The notes below the pieces were generated by a model. The model was given only the letters and a program-made list of their open reading frames with translations, did no database searches and was not told where the DNA came from. Of a stretch of 64,000 nt of DNA, positions 8,643 to 17,814 are shown piece after piece. Source of the stretch: Thalassovita mangrovi (GTDB taxonomy: Bacteria; Pseudomonadota; Alphaproteobacteria; Rhodobacterales; Rhodobacteraceae). Made by a program: the position numbers and the translations under genes. The first letter of the stretch is position 1, and each line of letters begins with the position of its first letter. The DNA is taken from positions 1-64,000 of the forward strand of contig NZ_WWEN01000008.1 of assembly GCF_009857745.1 (NCBI RefSeq), read 5' to 3'.

Positions 8643-10304
8643 ATGCTCTTCAAATCACGCAATTTCGATGAGGCGAAAACAGTGCTCCGGATCGAGGATC
8701 TGGTTGTCAGCCTGCCCCCCGCCGCCAAGGTCAAACCGGTCCTGAACGGCATCAGCCTGAACATCCGGCAGGGGGAAACCGTCTGTCTGGTGGGCGAAAG
8801 CGGGTCGGGGAAATCGGTGACATCGCTGGCGGTGATGGGGCTTCTGCCCAAGAACGCGCTGATGGTCACCGGCGGCAGCATCACCCTGTCGGACACGGAC
8901 CTTCTGGCGCAATCGGCCGGCGCGATGCAGGATATTCGCGCCCGCCGCGTCGCGATGATCTTCCAGGAACCGATGACGGCGCTGAATCCCGTGCTGCGGG
9001 TGGGCGACCAGATCGAGGAAGTTCTGGAAAGCCATACCAAGCTGCCGGCTGACGAACGCCGCCGACGGGTCATCGACATCATGGAACAGGTCCATCTGCC
9101 GGATGTGGAGCGGATTTATCGCAGCTATCCGCACCAATTGTCCGGCGGGCAGCGGCAGCGGATCATGATCGCCATGGCGCTGGTTCTGGAACCGGAACTG
9201 CTGATCGCCGACGAACCGACCACGGCTCTCGACGTCACCACGCAAAAGCAGATCCTGTCGCTGATCGCGGAACTGCAGGAAAAGCATGGCACCGCGGTTC
9301 TGTTCATCACCCACGACATGGGCGTCGTCGCGGAAATCGCGGATACGGTTTACGTGATGAATCACGGCGACATGGTGGAAAGCGCCCCGATCGAAACCCT
9401 GCTGAGCAATCCGCAAGAGGACTATTCCCGCAAACTGCTGGCGGCCGTGCCCAGCCTGACCCCGCGCGTCCCGCGCCCGGCCCCGGAAGGTGCCCCGGTG
9501 CTGAAGGTGAGAAGGCTGAACAAGATTTATGGCGGCGGGGGCTTGTTCGTGCGTCGCCCGGACACCCACGCCGCCAAGGAGGTCAGCTTTGACGTGGCGC
9601 GCGGGCGTACCTTGGGGATCGTCGGCGAAAGCGGCTCGGGCAAGTCCACCGTGGCGCGCTGCATCATGCGGCTGATCGAGCCGACCAATGGCACGATCCG
9701 CCTGCGGGACGCCAATATCGCGCATCTGAGCCGGAAGGAGCTGAAGCCGCACCGCAAGCATTTGCAGGTGGTGTTTCAGGATCCGTTCCGGTCGCTCAAC
9801 CCGCGCTGGACCGTGGGGCGCAGCCTGATCGAGGGGCCGGTGAACTATGGCCAGTCGCCGAAGCAGGCGCTGAAACGCGCCGCCGAACTGATGGAAATCG
9901 TCGGCCTGCCGCGCGACAGTCTGGACCGCTACCCGCACCAGTTCTCGGGCGGGCAGCGTCAGCGGATCGCGATCGCCCGCGCCGTGGCTATGCAGCCCGA
10001 TGTCTTGGTCGCGGACGAAGCGGTGTCGGCACTGGATGTGTCGGTGCAGGCGCAGGTTCTCGAGCTTTTGGATGACCTGCAGGAAAAGCTGGGCATCACC
10101 ATCGTGTTCATCACCCATGATTTGCGCGTGGCCGCTCAAATCTGTGACGACGTTCTGGTGATGCAGCGTGGCGAGGTGGTGGAACACGGTCCCGCCGGCG
10201 AAGTCCTGGGCAACCCGCAACACGCCTATACCCGATCCCTGATCGAGGCCGCTCCGGGCCGAAGCTGGGATTTCGCGAATTTCAGGGCACTCGGTGCGGC
10301 CTGA
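8643..10304 (+). CDS. Peptide ABC transporter ATP-binding protein, DppD-DppF fusion
   Basis: The 553-residue protein contains two complete ABC ATPase domains in one chain. The first has Walker A GESGSGKS near residue 58, signature LSGGQRQR and DEPTTALD; the second has GESGSGKS near residue 326, FSGGQRQR and DEAVSALD. A family C-terminal oligopeptide/dipeptide extension (VPSLTPR) follows the first domain. In many bacteria these are two genes (dppD, dppF); the fusion supplies both nucleotide sites. Domain 2 has DEAVSALD, the usual DppF-type variant, so both sites look catalytically intact. Confidence 0.94.
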   Translation: MLFKSRNFDEAKTVLRIEDLVVSLPPAAKVKPVLNGISLNIRQGETVCLVGESGSGKSVTSLAVMGLLPKNALMVTGGSITLSDTDLLAQSAGAMQDIRARRVAMIFQEPMTALNPVLRVGDQIEEVLESHTKLPADERRRRVIDIMEQVHLPDVERIYRSYPHQLSGGQRQRIMIAMALVLEPELLIADEPTTALDVTTQKQILSLIAELQEKHGTAVLFITHDMGVVAEIADTVYVMNHGDMVESAPIETLLSNPQEDYSRKLLAAVPSLTPRVPRPAPEGAPVLKVRRLNKIYGGGGLFVRRPDTHAAKEVSFDVARGRTLGIVGESGSGKSTVARCIMRLIEPTNGTIRLRDANIAHLSRKELKPHRKHLQVVFQDPFRSLNPRWTVGRSLIEGPVNYGQSPKQALKRAAELMEIVGLPRDSLDRYPHQFSGGQRQRIAIARAVAMQPDVLVADEAVSALDVSVQAQVLELLDDLQEKLGITIVFITHDLRVAAQICDDVLVMQRGEVVEHGPAGEVLGNPQHAYTRSLIEAAPGRSWDFANFRALGAA

Positions 10305-10342
10305 GCGCCGACCATTGCCGACAGACACTTGGGAGACAGAGA

Positions 10343-11533
10343 ATGAATATCCTACCCGTGATCGAGGCCAGCACCGACGAGCTGACCGATATTTTCAAGG
10401 ACCTGCATACCTTTCCCGAGATCGGGATGGAGGAGGAACGCACCAGCGCCATCGTCGCTGAGAAGCTGAAGGCCTATGGCGTGGACGAAGTGCATACCGG
10501 CATCGGCAATACCGGCGTCGTCGGCATCGTCCACGGCAAGGGCAAGGGCGGCAAGCGCATCGGCCTGCGGGCCGATATGGACGCGCTGCCGATCGACGAG
10601 CAGACCAACCTGCCGTATTCCTCGAAAAATTCGGGGAAAATGCATGCCTGCGGCCATGACGGCCACACCACGATGCTGCTGGGCGCGGCCAAGCACCTTG
10701 CCGAGACCCGCAATTTCGACGGCACCGCGGTTCTGATCTTCCAGCCCGCCGAAGAAGGCTTGGGCGGTGCGCGCGGGATGCTGGCGGACGGGCTTTTCGA
10801 CCGCTTCCCTTGCGACGAGGTCTACGGGATGCACAATTCGCCCAATGGCGAACCGGGCACCGTGGGCATCTGCAAGGGCGCGGCGATGGCGGGGGCGTCG
10901 TTCTTCGACATCACCGTGACCGGGCGCGGCAGCCATGCCGCGATGCCGCAGCAATCGCGTGATGCGCTGGTGATCGCCTCGTCCCTTGTCGGGCAGCTGC
11001 AGACCATCGTCAGCCGCAATGTCGCGCCGCTGGATTCCTGCGTGTTGTCGGTGACCCAGATCCATGCGGGCAGCGCCTATAACGTAGTGCCGGAAACCGC
11101 GCATCTGTGCGGCACGATCCGCTATTTCAAGGACGAGGTCTATGAGACCGCCGAACGCCGCGTGAAGGAACTCTGCGAAGGCATGGCGCATGCCTACGGG
11201 GTGGAAATCACCGCCGATCTGCGCAACGTCTTCGACGTGCTGATGAACGACGCGGACCTGTCGGACGCCTATATGGACGCCGCCCGCGATATCGTGGGCG
11301 ACGAGATGATCAGCCGCAACGACGAGCCCGCCACCGGGTCCGAGGATTTCGCCGACATGCTGAAGGTCGTCCCCGGCGCCTATTGCCGGGTGGGCCATAC
11401 CGGCACCGTGCCGTTGCACAATCCCGGTTTCGTGCTGGGGACCGAAATCCTGCCCGTCGGTGCCTCGATCATGGCACGGGTGGTGGAACGGCGGATGCCG
11501 CTGTCAGACAACGTGGCGGAGGCCGCCGGATGA
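10343..11533 (+). CDS. M20D family amidohydrolase (hippurate / N-acyl amino acid hydrolase-like)
   Basis: The 396-residue enzyme has the M20D pattern: GLRADMDALPI, MHACGHDGHT, FQPAEEGLGGA and a late GSEDF, which together bind two divalent metals and provide the catalytic glutamate. This subfamily hydrolyses N-acyl amino acids, hippurate, indole-acetyl amino acids and similar amides. No signal peptide is visible, so action is cytoplasmic. The start at 10343 follows GGGAGACAGAGA. It overlaps the next M20 gene by four bases (ATGA), so two distinct M20 hydrolases are made together with the peptide importer. Confidence 0.92.
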   Translation: MNILPVIEASTDELTDIFKDLHTFPEIGMEEERTSAIVAEKLKAYGVDEVHTGIGNTGVVGIVHGKGKGGKRIGLRADMDALPIDEQTNLPYSSKNSGKMHACGHDGHTTMLLGAAKHLAETRNFDGTAVLIFQPAEEGLGGARGMLADGLFDRFPCDEVYGMHNSPNGEPGTVGICKGAAMAGASFFDITVTGRGSHAAMPQQSRDALVIASSLVGQLQTIVSRNVAPLDSCVLSVTQIHAGSAYNVVPETAHLCGTIRYFKDEVYETAERRVKELCEGMAHAYGVEITADLRNVFDVLMNDADLSDAYMDAARDIVGDEMISRNDEPATGSEDFADMLKVVPGAYCRVGHTGTVPLHNPGFVLGTEILPVGASIMARVVERRMPLSDNVAEAAG

Positions 11534-12663
11534 ACCCACTGGACCTGAAATTCGACACCGACGATATGCTGGAGCGCCTGCGCCCCTGGATCGAATGCGA
11601 AAGCCCCACCTATGACGCGGCGGCGGTCGACCGGATGATGGATATCGCCGCCTATGACCTGACCGTGGCCGGGGCCATCGTCGACCGCATCCCGGGCCGG
11701 ATGGGCTTTGGCGGTTCGGTTCGGGCGCGTTTCCCGCATCCCGATTTCGGCAAACCGGGCATCCTGATTTCCGGCCACCTGGACACGGTGCATCCGATCG
11801 GAACGCTGGAAAAGCTTCCCTTCAAACGCGAAGGCGACATCTGCTACGGCCCCGGCATCATGGACATGAAGGGCGGCAATTTCGTCAGCCTCGAAGCCAT
11901 CAAGGCGCTGGCCGCTGCAGGGATGCAATCGCCTCTGCCGGTCACGGTACTGTTTACCCCGGACGAAGAGGTGGGCACCCCTTCGACCCGTGACCTGATC
12001 GAGGCGGAGGCGGCGAAGAACAAATACGTGCTGGTCCCCGAACCTGCCCGGCCCGATGGCGGCGCGGTGATCGGGCGCTATGCGATCGCGCGTTTCAACC
12101 TGACCACGCGCGGCAAGCCTTCCCATGCCGGTTGGGCCCTATCCGAAGGCCGTTCGGCCATCGCGGCCATGTCCCGCAAGATCCTCGAGATCGAGGCGAT
12201 GACATCCGATGACTGCACCTTCTCGGTCGGCGTCATCCATGCCGGCCAATGGGTGAACTGCGTGTCTTCGAGCTGCGAGGCGCAGGCGCTGACCATGGCC
12301 AAGACGCAGGAAGATCTGGACAAGGGTGTCGCCGCCATGATGGCCCTGCAGGGCGAAGAAAATGGCGTGATCTTCGAGGTGACGCGCGGGGTGACCCGCC
12401 CGGTCTGGGAACCCGATCAACCCGGCACCATGGCGATGTTCGACCTGGCCAAGGAGCTGTGTTCGGAACTCGGATTCGAACTGACCGGGGAAAGTTCCGG
12501 TGGCGGTTCGGACGGCAATTTCACCGGGTACATGGGGATTCCCACGCTGGATTCCATCGGTGTGCGCGGCAAGGGGTTGCATACGCTTGGCGAACATATC
12601 GAAGTGGCCAGCCTTGCGGAGCGCGCGAAGCTGATAGCCGGTCTTCTGATGCGGCTGGAATGA
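11530..12663 (+). CDS. M20 family metallopeptidase (carboxypeptidase G2 / ArgE-DapE-like)
   Basis: This 377-residue protein differs from its upstream neighbour: it has SGHLDTVHPIG, the block GPGIMDMKGG and TPDEEVGTPS, the pattern of glutamate carboxypeptidase (CPG2)-type M20A enzymes that release a C-terminal amino acid from N-acylated or folate-like substrates. A central dimerisation domain (about 180-290) starts at the motif GKPSHAGW. The start at 11530 overlaps the previous stop, indicating coupling. It is the last intact gene of the operon, 120 bases before an epimerase remnant. Confidence 0.9.
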   Translation: MNPLDLKFDTDDMLERLRPWIECESPTYDAAAVDRMMDIAAYDLTVAGAIVDRIPGRMGFGGSVRARFPHPDFGKPGILISGHLDTVHPIGTLEKLPFKREGDICYGPGIMDMKGGNFVSLEAIKALAAAGMQSPLPVTVLFTPDEEVGTPSTRDLIEAEAAKNKYVLVPEPARPDGGAVIGRYAIARFNLTTRGKPSHAGWALSEGRSAIAAMSRKILEIEAMTSDDCTFSVGVIHAGQWVNCVSSSCEAQALTMAKTQEDLDKGVAAMMALQGEENGVIFEVTRGVTRPVWEPDQPGTMAMFDLAKELCSELGFELTGESSGGGSDGNFTGYMGIPTLDSIGVRGKGLHTLGEHIEVASLAERAKLIAGLLMRLE

Positions 12664-12782
12664 TCAACGCGTGCCCTTAGGGTGAAAAGAAAGACGTGCT
12701 AAACGGGAACGGTTGCCGCTGGTGAATGAAACCTGATCGGCGATCCGTTCCCGGAACGCATGCCGCCCTGGCAAAGGAAAGC

Positions 12783-12966
12783 ATGATTAAGAATATCGTC
12801 GTGACAGGCGGCAGCGGCAAAGCGGGGCGCAACGCTGATGGCCGAGGTGATCCCCGGTATCGAAATCCGTTCCATGCTTTGCGAACACGAAACCCTGCTG
12901 TCGATTGACTAGCCCCGCAATATGCAGGGCTTCGATCCGGAATTTTCCTGGCGCAAGGGCAGGTAA
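12783..12966 (+). pseudogene. NAD-dependent epimerase/dehydratase remnant (internal deletion plus stop)
   Basis: The first 16 codons read MIKNIVVTGGSGKAGR, the Rossmann start of extended short-chain dehydrogenases. After a junction near 12831 the frame changes to LMAEVIPGIEIRSM and then LLSID, a stop, and RNMQGFDPEFSWR, which matches the C-terminal end of the same family where a Lys codon is expected at the stop. Roughly 200 middle codons are missing and the reading frame is broken. The 321-base gap between 12663 and 12985 is thus explained by this fossil. Confidence 0.7.
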
Positions 12967-12984
12967 CCAGCCTCAGGAGGCAAC

Positions 12985-14004
12985 ATGACAACTTCTGACT
13001 ATAACGTCTTCGAAATCGAGAACTTCAGGCTTCAGCGCGGGATCACCCTGCCAAGCGCCAAGCTGGCCTACAAGACATATGGGCGCCTTGCGGAGGACAA
13101 GTCCAATGTCATCCTCTACCCGACATCCTACGGGGCGCAGCATTACGATACCGAGTGGCTGATCGGTCCGGGTAAGATTCTCGACCCGAGCGAGTGGTTC
13201 ATCGTCGTCCCGAACATGTTCGGCAATGGCCTGTCATCGTCCCCTTCGAACCTCGACGCGCCCTTCGGCACGGACCGCTATCCGGTCTTCACGCATTGGG
13301 ACAACGTCCACGCGCAGCGCCGCCTGCTGAACGAAGTCTTCGGGGTCGACCGTCTGGCTATGGCCTATGGCTGGTCGATGGGGGCGCAGCAGGCGCTGCA
13401 TTGGGGTGCGATCTTTCCCGATAAGGTCGCCCGCATCTGTGCCGTCTGCGGGTCTGCACGCACGTCGATCCACAACCGGGTATTCCTCGAAGGTGTGCGC
13501 GTGACGCTGACTGGCGACCCGCACTGGCAAGGCGATCATTTCGCCGACCACCCCAAGCGCGGTTTGCGCGCGATGGGGCGTGTCTACGCGGGCTGGGCCA
13601 TGTCGCAGGCCTTCTATCGTGAAAAGCTCTACGAACAGGTGGGGTATTCGTCGCTCGAAGACTTCCTCGTGCGGTCGTGGGAAGCGAACTTCCTGCGCCG
13701 CGATGCGCATGATCTTCTGGCAGGCCTCGACACGTGGATGGCGTCGGACATTTCCGACAATGAAATCTATCAGGGAGATCTGCCCCGAGCGCTGGGGGCG
13801 ATTTCCGCCCGTTCCTTCATCATGCCATCGCGCACAGATCTTTATTTCACGCCGGAAGACAGCAGGCTGGAAGCGGAGATGATGCAGAACGCCGAATTCC
13901 GTCCGATTGAATCGATCTGGGGGCACAGGGCAGGCAATCCGGCGCTCAGCCCCGCTGACGCGGCATTTCTGCGCGAGGCGGTCTCCGATCTGCTCGGTCG
14001 ATAG
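12985..14004 (+). CDS. Alpha/beta hydrolase of the homoserine O-acetyltransferase (MetX) fold
   Basis: The 339-residue protein has the MetX-type core: opening LPSAKLAYKTYG, nucleophile elbow GWSMG (Ser near residue 131), a late acidic residue in SRTDLYF and a final histidine in WGHRAGNP. It is a little shorter than true MetX enzymes and lacks the usual NSN/GSSS-type segment, so it is more likely an esterase, thioesterase or acyltransferase of the same fold than the methionine-pathway enzyme. A strong ribosome site CAGGAGGCAAC precedes the ATG. It is the last gene before the tRNA-end repeat at 14087 and has its own gap upstream, so it may have a separate promoter. Confidence 0.78.
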   Translation: MTTSDYNVFEIENFRLQRGITLPSAKLAYKTYGRLAEDKSNVILYPTSYGAQHYDTEWLIGPGKILDPSEWFIVVPNMFGNGLSSSPSNLDAPFGTDRYPVFTHWDNVHAQRRLLNEVFGVDRLAMAYGWSMGAQQALHWGAIFPDKVARICAVCGSARTSIHNRVFLEGVRVTLTGDPHWQGDHFADHPKRGLRAMGRVYAGWAMSQAFYREKLYEQVGYSSLEDFLVRSWEANFLRRDAHDLLAGLDTWMASDISDNEIYQGDLPRALGAISARSFIMPSRTDLYFTPEDSRLEAEMMQNAEFRPIESIWGHRAGNPALSPADAAFLREAVSDLLGR

Positions 14005-14086
14005 GTGGCTGAATGCCCGCGAGGGCTATGTATGCCGCATCAGTTGTTTTGACATAGCCTGGGGCCTGCAGGGATCAAATAGTGTC

Positions 14087-14107
14087 CAAATCCTGCCCCC
14101 ACAACCA
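14087..14107 (+). repeat. Right copy of the tRNA 3'-end repeat (candidate attachment site)
   Basis: Twenty of 21 bases equal the last 21 bases of the tRNA at 48-68, including the CCA end. No tRNA D-arm or anticodon arm precedes it, so it is a partial copy. A hairpin (14133-14155, CCGCC/GGCGG flanked by ACAA/TTGT with one bulge) follows, as after the real tRNA. No integrase gene lies between the copies. Confidence 0.6.
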
Positions 14108-14132
14108 ATAAACACAAACATAACAGTATGTT

Positions 14133-14155
14133 ACAAGCCGCCTAAGGGCGGTTGT
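14133..14155 (+). terminator. Hairpin copy downstream of the partial tRNA end
   Basis: ACAAGCCGCC and GGCGGTTGT pair with one bulged G around the loop TAAG. It resembles the terminator at 81-100 in sequence and position relative to the repeat, and may stop transcription from the MetX-like gene. Confidence 0.5.
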
Positions 14156-14224
14156 TTGCGTTGGTAAATCCGCACTGGAAGCAGCGTGGAAGCAATAGGT
14201 GCAAGTTGAAGTCGCGCCCTCGGC

Positions 14225-14983
14225 TCAGGCAATGATCCTCATGTCGGTTTCGCGAAATGGCTGCAGGGCGTCGGGTGGGGCGTTCTTGTCGGTGACAAGG
14301 GTATCGATCTTTGATGCTTCGCAGGACAGAACGCGGCTGGTTTCGCCCAGCTTGGTGTGATCGACCAGGATCACGGTCTCTCCCGCCTGTTCGACCATTG
14401 CCGAGGCGATTTCCGCCTCTTGCAGGTCGAAGGAAAAGGCGCCTTTTTCGGGGTGCAGCGCAACCGGCGCGATGAAGGCCATGTCGACGTTGAAGCGGCG
14501 AATTTCGGCAAGGGTCAATTCGCCCAGCGTGGCGGGCACGTCGGACACCACGCGGCCGCCCAGAAGCAGCAGCTCGATATCGGCGCCGGCGCCCTGAATC
14601 GTCGTTGCGATGTCGATCGAATTGGTGATCACCATGATGCCCGACAGCTTCGCCAGTTCCTGGGCGAAGATCGACGTGGTGGTCCCGGCATCGACCAGGA
14701 TCGACTGGCCGGGGCGCAGCAGCGACGCGGCCTTTCGGGCGATGTCGCGCTTGGCCCGGATCTGTTCGCCCATCCGTTTCTGGAACGGTTCCTCGCCGCG
14801 GGGCTGGGGCAGGACCGCGCCGCCATGCACCCGGTCCACCCGGCCGTCGCGTTCCAGATCGACAAGATCGCGGCGCACGGTTTCGCGCGACACGCCCAGC
14901 AGTTCCGCCACGTCGTTGGCGCTGACCTGCCCGTTCGCTTCCAGCATGGACAGGATGCGCTGATGCCGTTCCTTGGACCACAT
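14225..14983 (-). CDS. DeoR/GlpR family transcriptional regulator
   Basis: The 252-residue repressor has an N-terminal winged HTH (SANDVAELLGVSRETVRRDL, about residues 20-40), the family motif RVHGGAV, and a C-terminal sugar-phosphate-sensing ISOCOT/DeoR domain. Members usually sense phosphorylated metabolites. It is the last gene of an ABC importer operon, three bases after the permease, and probably autoregulates that operon. Its preference for phospho-ligands fits a phosphonate or phosphoester importer. Confidence 0.92.
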   Translation of the reverse strand: MWSKERHQRILSMLEANGQVSANDVAELLGVSRETVRRDLVDLERDGRVDRVHGGAVLPQPRGEEPFQKRMGEQIRAKRDIARKAASLLRPGQSILVDAGTTTSIFAQELAKLSGIMVITNSIDIATTIQGAGADIELLLLGGRVVSDVPATLGELTLAEIRRFNVDMAFIAPVALHPEKGAFSFDLQEAEIASAMVEQAGETVILVDHTKLGETSRVLSCEASKIDTLVTDKNAPPDALQPFRETDMRIIA

Positions 14984-14986
14984 GGC

Positions 14987-16678
14987 TTAGTCTGCCCTTC
15001 CCCTTGCGCTGCGCCGGCTCAGATAGGCGAGGACCGCCTTCATCCCCAGCAGGGCTATGCAGACCACAGCCATGACGCAAGTGGAAAAGGCCGCCGCCTG
15101 CGATGTCAGCCCGGCATCGTCCAGCCGCATGATGGTGACGGCGGCGACGCTCAGATGCGGCGTGGTCAGGAACACCACCGCCGACAGGGTCACCATCGAG
15201 CGCATGAACAGGAAGAAGAACACCGACACCAGCATCGGCGCGACGAAAGGCGCGATGATGTTGACCGCGATCCGGCCCATCCCCGCGCCAAGGCTGCCCG
15301 CCGCTTCCTCGAGCGCGGGGGGCAGTTGCCGGAACCCGGTCATCACGGTCAGGAAGGACTGGGTGTGATAGTGGTAGAAATTGACGATCGCGATCAGCGC
15401 CGCCGTGCCGTAGAGCAGGTAAAGCGGCGTCGCGGTGGAATTGAAGGTCAGGATATAGGCGAGGCCCAGAACCATGCCCGGCACCGCGGCGGGCATCGCC
15501 GCCAACAGCTGGATCGGCTGCATCAGCGCCTTCGGCAGCCGGCGCAGCCCGATCCCCAGCAGGAACACCGCCAGGGTGCCCCCCGCCGCCGCCATCAGTG
15601 AAATCACGATGGTGATCCAGAGCGACGAATACCCCCCCGCCAGTGTGATGTCGTAATGGCGCGGGGTCAGCGACAGGTTGTAGGGCCACAGCCGCACGAA
15701 GCTGGCATAGACCACGATGCCGATGACCGCGACGATCATCGCGCAGATGGCAAGGCAGAGCGCCGCCATCGGCAGATCGCGCAGCGCGGTGAATTGCGGC
15801 ACGAAGGGCTGGGCGTTGGTGGCCTGCTGGCCCTGCTGGCGCTTCATCGCCTGCCGTTCGATGTAATAGGACAGCACGGTCGGAAGCAGCAGCATGATGC
15901 CGACAACCGCGCCCATGTTGAAATTGCGCAGCCCGATGACCTGGGAATAGATTTCGGTGGCGAGAACCGAATAATCGCCGCCGATCACCGCGGCGTTGCC
16001 GAAATCGGTGATGGTGATGGTGAAGGTGACGAAGGCGGCGTTCAGGATGCCGAACCGCGCCGCGGGCAGTGTCAGGTCGCGGAACTGCCGCGCGGGCGAT
16101 GCGCCCATGACCTCGGCCGCCTCGTAGGTTCGGGCATCCAGCAGGACCAGCGCCGCGCCGATGATCATCACCGCCTGCGGCAGCGCGTAAAGCGTGTTGG
16201 CGATCAGCAGACCCCAGAACCCGTAGATGTCGATTTCCAGCCCGAAGAAGCGGTTCAGCAGCCCGTTGCGCCCCAGCAGGAAGATCAGCCCAAGCGCCTG
16301 CACCAGCGACGGCGCCAGCAGCGGCAGCACGATCACCGCGCGGATCAGCCATTTGCCGCGAAAGGCGCAGCGGTACAGCCCATGCGCGATGACGAAGCCC
16401 AGCACCACGCTCAGAACCGTGGTGGCGCCGCCCATGAGCAGCGAATGCCGCGTGGCGCGCCAGAACCCGGTAGAGCCCAGAACCTCGGCATAGTTGCCCA
16501 GCCCGTAAGACCCGTCCGCCGTGGTCAGCGACCGCAGGAACACGATCGCCATCGGGTAGAGGAAGAACAGCAACAGCCCGATCAGCGGCAGGCCGACGCA
16601 GACAAGCGTCAGCAGCTTGTCGCTGTCGATGCCCTGCCGGGTGGACGCGGCGCGCGCGGGCTGGGCGGCCCCGGTCAT
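14987..16678 (-). CDS. ABC transporter permease, double-domain (2-aminoethylphosphonate/iron type)
   Basis: The 563-residue membrane protein contains two binding-protein-dependent permease domains in tandem with about twelve spans. Two EAA-type loops are visible (YEAAEVMGAS near residue 190 and LEEAAGSLGAG near 470), so one chain forms the whole channel. This layout is typical of the FbpB/ThiP group, which includes the putative 2-aminoethylphosphonate permease. Its start overlaps the ATPase stop (ATGA) and it is followed by the DeoR gene. Confidence 0.9.
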   Translation of the reverse strand: MTGAAQPARAASTRQGIDSDKLLTLVCVGLPLIGLLLFFLYPMAIVFLRSLTTADGSYGLGNYAEVLGSTGFWRATRHSLLMGGATTVLSVVLGFVIAHGLYRCAFRGKWLIRAVIVLPLLAPSLVQALGLIFLLGRNGLLNRFFGLEIDIYGFWGLLIANTLYALPQAVMIIGAALVLLDARTYEAAEVMGASPARQFRDLTLPAARFGILNAAFVTFTITITDFGNAAVIGGDYSVLATEIYSQVIGLRNFNMGAVVGIMLLLPTVLSYYIERQAMKRQQGQQATNAQPFVPQFTALRDLPMAALCLAICAMIVAVIGIVVYASFVRLWPYNLSLTPRHYDITLAGGYSSLWITIVISLMAAAGGTLAVFLLGIGLRRLPKALMQPIQLLAAMPAAVPGMVLGLAYILTFNSTATPLYLLYGTAALIAIVNFYHYHTQSFLTVMTGFRQLPPALEEAAGSLGAGMGRIAVNIIAPFVAPMLVSVFFFLFMRSMVTLSAVVFLTTPHLSVAAVTIMRLDDAGLTSQAAAFSTCVMAVVCIALLGMKAVLAYLSRRSARGRAD

Positions 16679-17703
16679 ACCGCGCCCTCCGCCGTGTCAT
16701 TGGCGACCCAGGTGCAGGCCTCGGGCGTGATCGTCAGCTGCACGGACTGGCCTTCGCGGCAATCGATGGCGCCGTGGGTTTCGACGACAAGCGGGCCGAA
16801 GGGGCTGTCCAGCTCGATCCGCCGCAGATTGCCGAGGAAGCCGATCGTGCGCACGGTGGCAGGGCCATCCTCGGCCGGGGTCAGGGCGATCTGTTCGGGG
16901 CGGATACAGGCGATATAGGCGTCGTCCGCGCCCTCGGGGCGGTGGGTCAGCAGGTCGGGCTGCACGTCCCGGATGGTCCCAGTGTCGATCAGGTTGCTGA
17001 TGCCCATGAAATCCGCCACGAAGCGCGTGGCGGGCTTGTGATAAAGCTCTTCCGGGCTGCCTGCCTGCACCACGGTGCCGTGGTTCATGCAGATAATCTT
17101 GTCGGCCAGCGCCAGCGCCTCTTCCTGGTCGTGGGTCACCATCAGCGTGGGGATGCCAAGGCTTCTTTGCAGCTGGCGGATTTCGCTGCGCAGGTCGGCG
17201 CGGACCTTCGCATCCAGCGCCGAAAGCGGTTCATCGAGCAGAAGGACACGCGGGTCCACTGCGATGGCGCGGGCCAGCGCGATGCGCTGCTGCTGCCCGC
17301 CCGACAGTTGCCCGGGGAAATTGTCGGCCAGATGCGGCAGCTTGATGAGGTCCAGAAGTTCCCGAACACGTGCCGCGATATCCCCGGCCGGAACATTGCG
17401 GATCTTCAGCCCGTAACCGATGTTTTCGGCCACCGTCATGTTGGGGAACAGCGAATAGGACTGGAACACGATGCCGAAGCCGCGCTTGCGGGCGGGCAGG
17501 GCGGACAGCGGTTCGTTTTCCAGCAGGATTTCGCCCGCGTCGAGATCGGTCAGCCCCGCGATCAGCCGCAACAGCGTGGTCTTGCCACAGCCCGACGGCC
17601 CCAGAAGGCAGACGAATTCGCCCTGTTCGATCGAGATGGACACATCGTCCAGCGCGGTGAAGGTTCCGTAAGTCTTGGTTGCGTTGCGGACGGTCAGATA
17701 CAT
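16675..17703 (-). CDS. ABC transporter ATP-binding protein (2-aminoethylphosphonate/spermidine type)
   Basis: The 342-residue ATPase has Walker A GPSGCGKTT, signature LSGGQQQR, Walker B LLLDEPLSALD and the H-loop THDQEEA, followed by a C-terminal TOBE domain (about 270-340) typical of the MalK/PotA/FbpC group. The start MYLTVRN at 17703 is chosen because residues before it lie in the intergenic hairpin region. It overlaps the permease gene by four bases. Confidence 0.93.
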   Translation of the reverse strand: MYLTVRNATKTYGTFTALDDVSISIEQGEFVCLLGPSGCGKTTLLRLIAGLTDLDAGEILLENEPLSALPARKRGFGIVFQSYSLFPNMTVAENIGYGLKIRNVPAGDIAARVRELLDLIKLPHLADNFPGQLSGGQQQRIALARAIAVDPRVLLLDEPLSALDAKVRADLRSEIRQLQRSLGIPTLMVTHDQEEALALADKIICMNHGTVVQAGSPEELYHKPATRFVADFMGISNLIDTGTIRDVQPDLLTHRPEGADDAYIACIRPEQIALTPAEDGPATVRTIGFLGNLRRIELDSPFGPLVVETHGAIDCREGQSVQLTITPEACTWVANDTAEGAV

Positions 17704-17770
17704 GTGGCGGTGTCTCGGTTGGGCGCAGTATTCAAGGACCGCGGCGACCCGAAGGCCGCCGCGGGGGGAG

Positions 17771-17801
17771 GCGGCGATGGTGCCGAGGGGACCATCGCCG
17801 C
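17771..17801 (-). promoter_or_regulatory. Stem-loop after the binding-protein gene
   Basis: GCGGCGATGGT (17771-17781) and ACCATCGCCGC (17791-17801) form a perfect 11-base stem with a 9-base loop. It sits in the 111-base gap between the binding-protein stop and the ATPase start, without a T-tract, and is likely an mRNA stabiliser or partial attenuator. Confidence 0.65.
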
Positions 17802-17814
17802 ACCGGGCCGGCAA

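Noticed and set aside
12985-14004. True homoserine O-acetyltransferase (metX)
   Set aside because: The protein is shorter, lies in a catabolic context and lacks methionine-pathway neighbours; only the fold is supported.
14087-14107. A second intact tRNA gene
   Set aside because: Only the T-arm 3' half and acceptor end are present; there is no D-arm or anticodon arm upstream.
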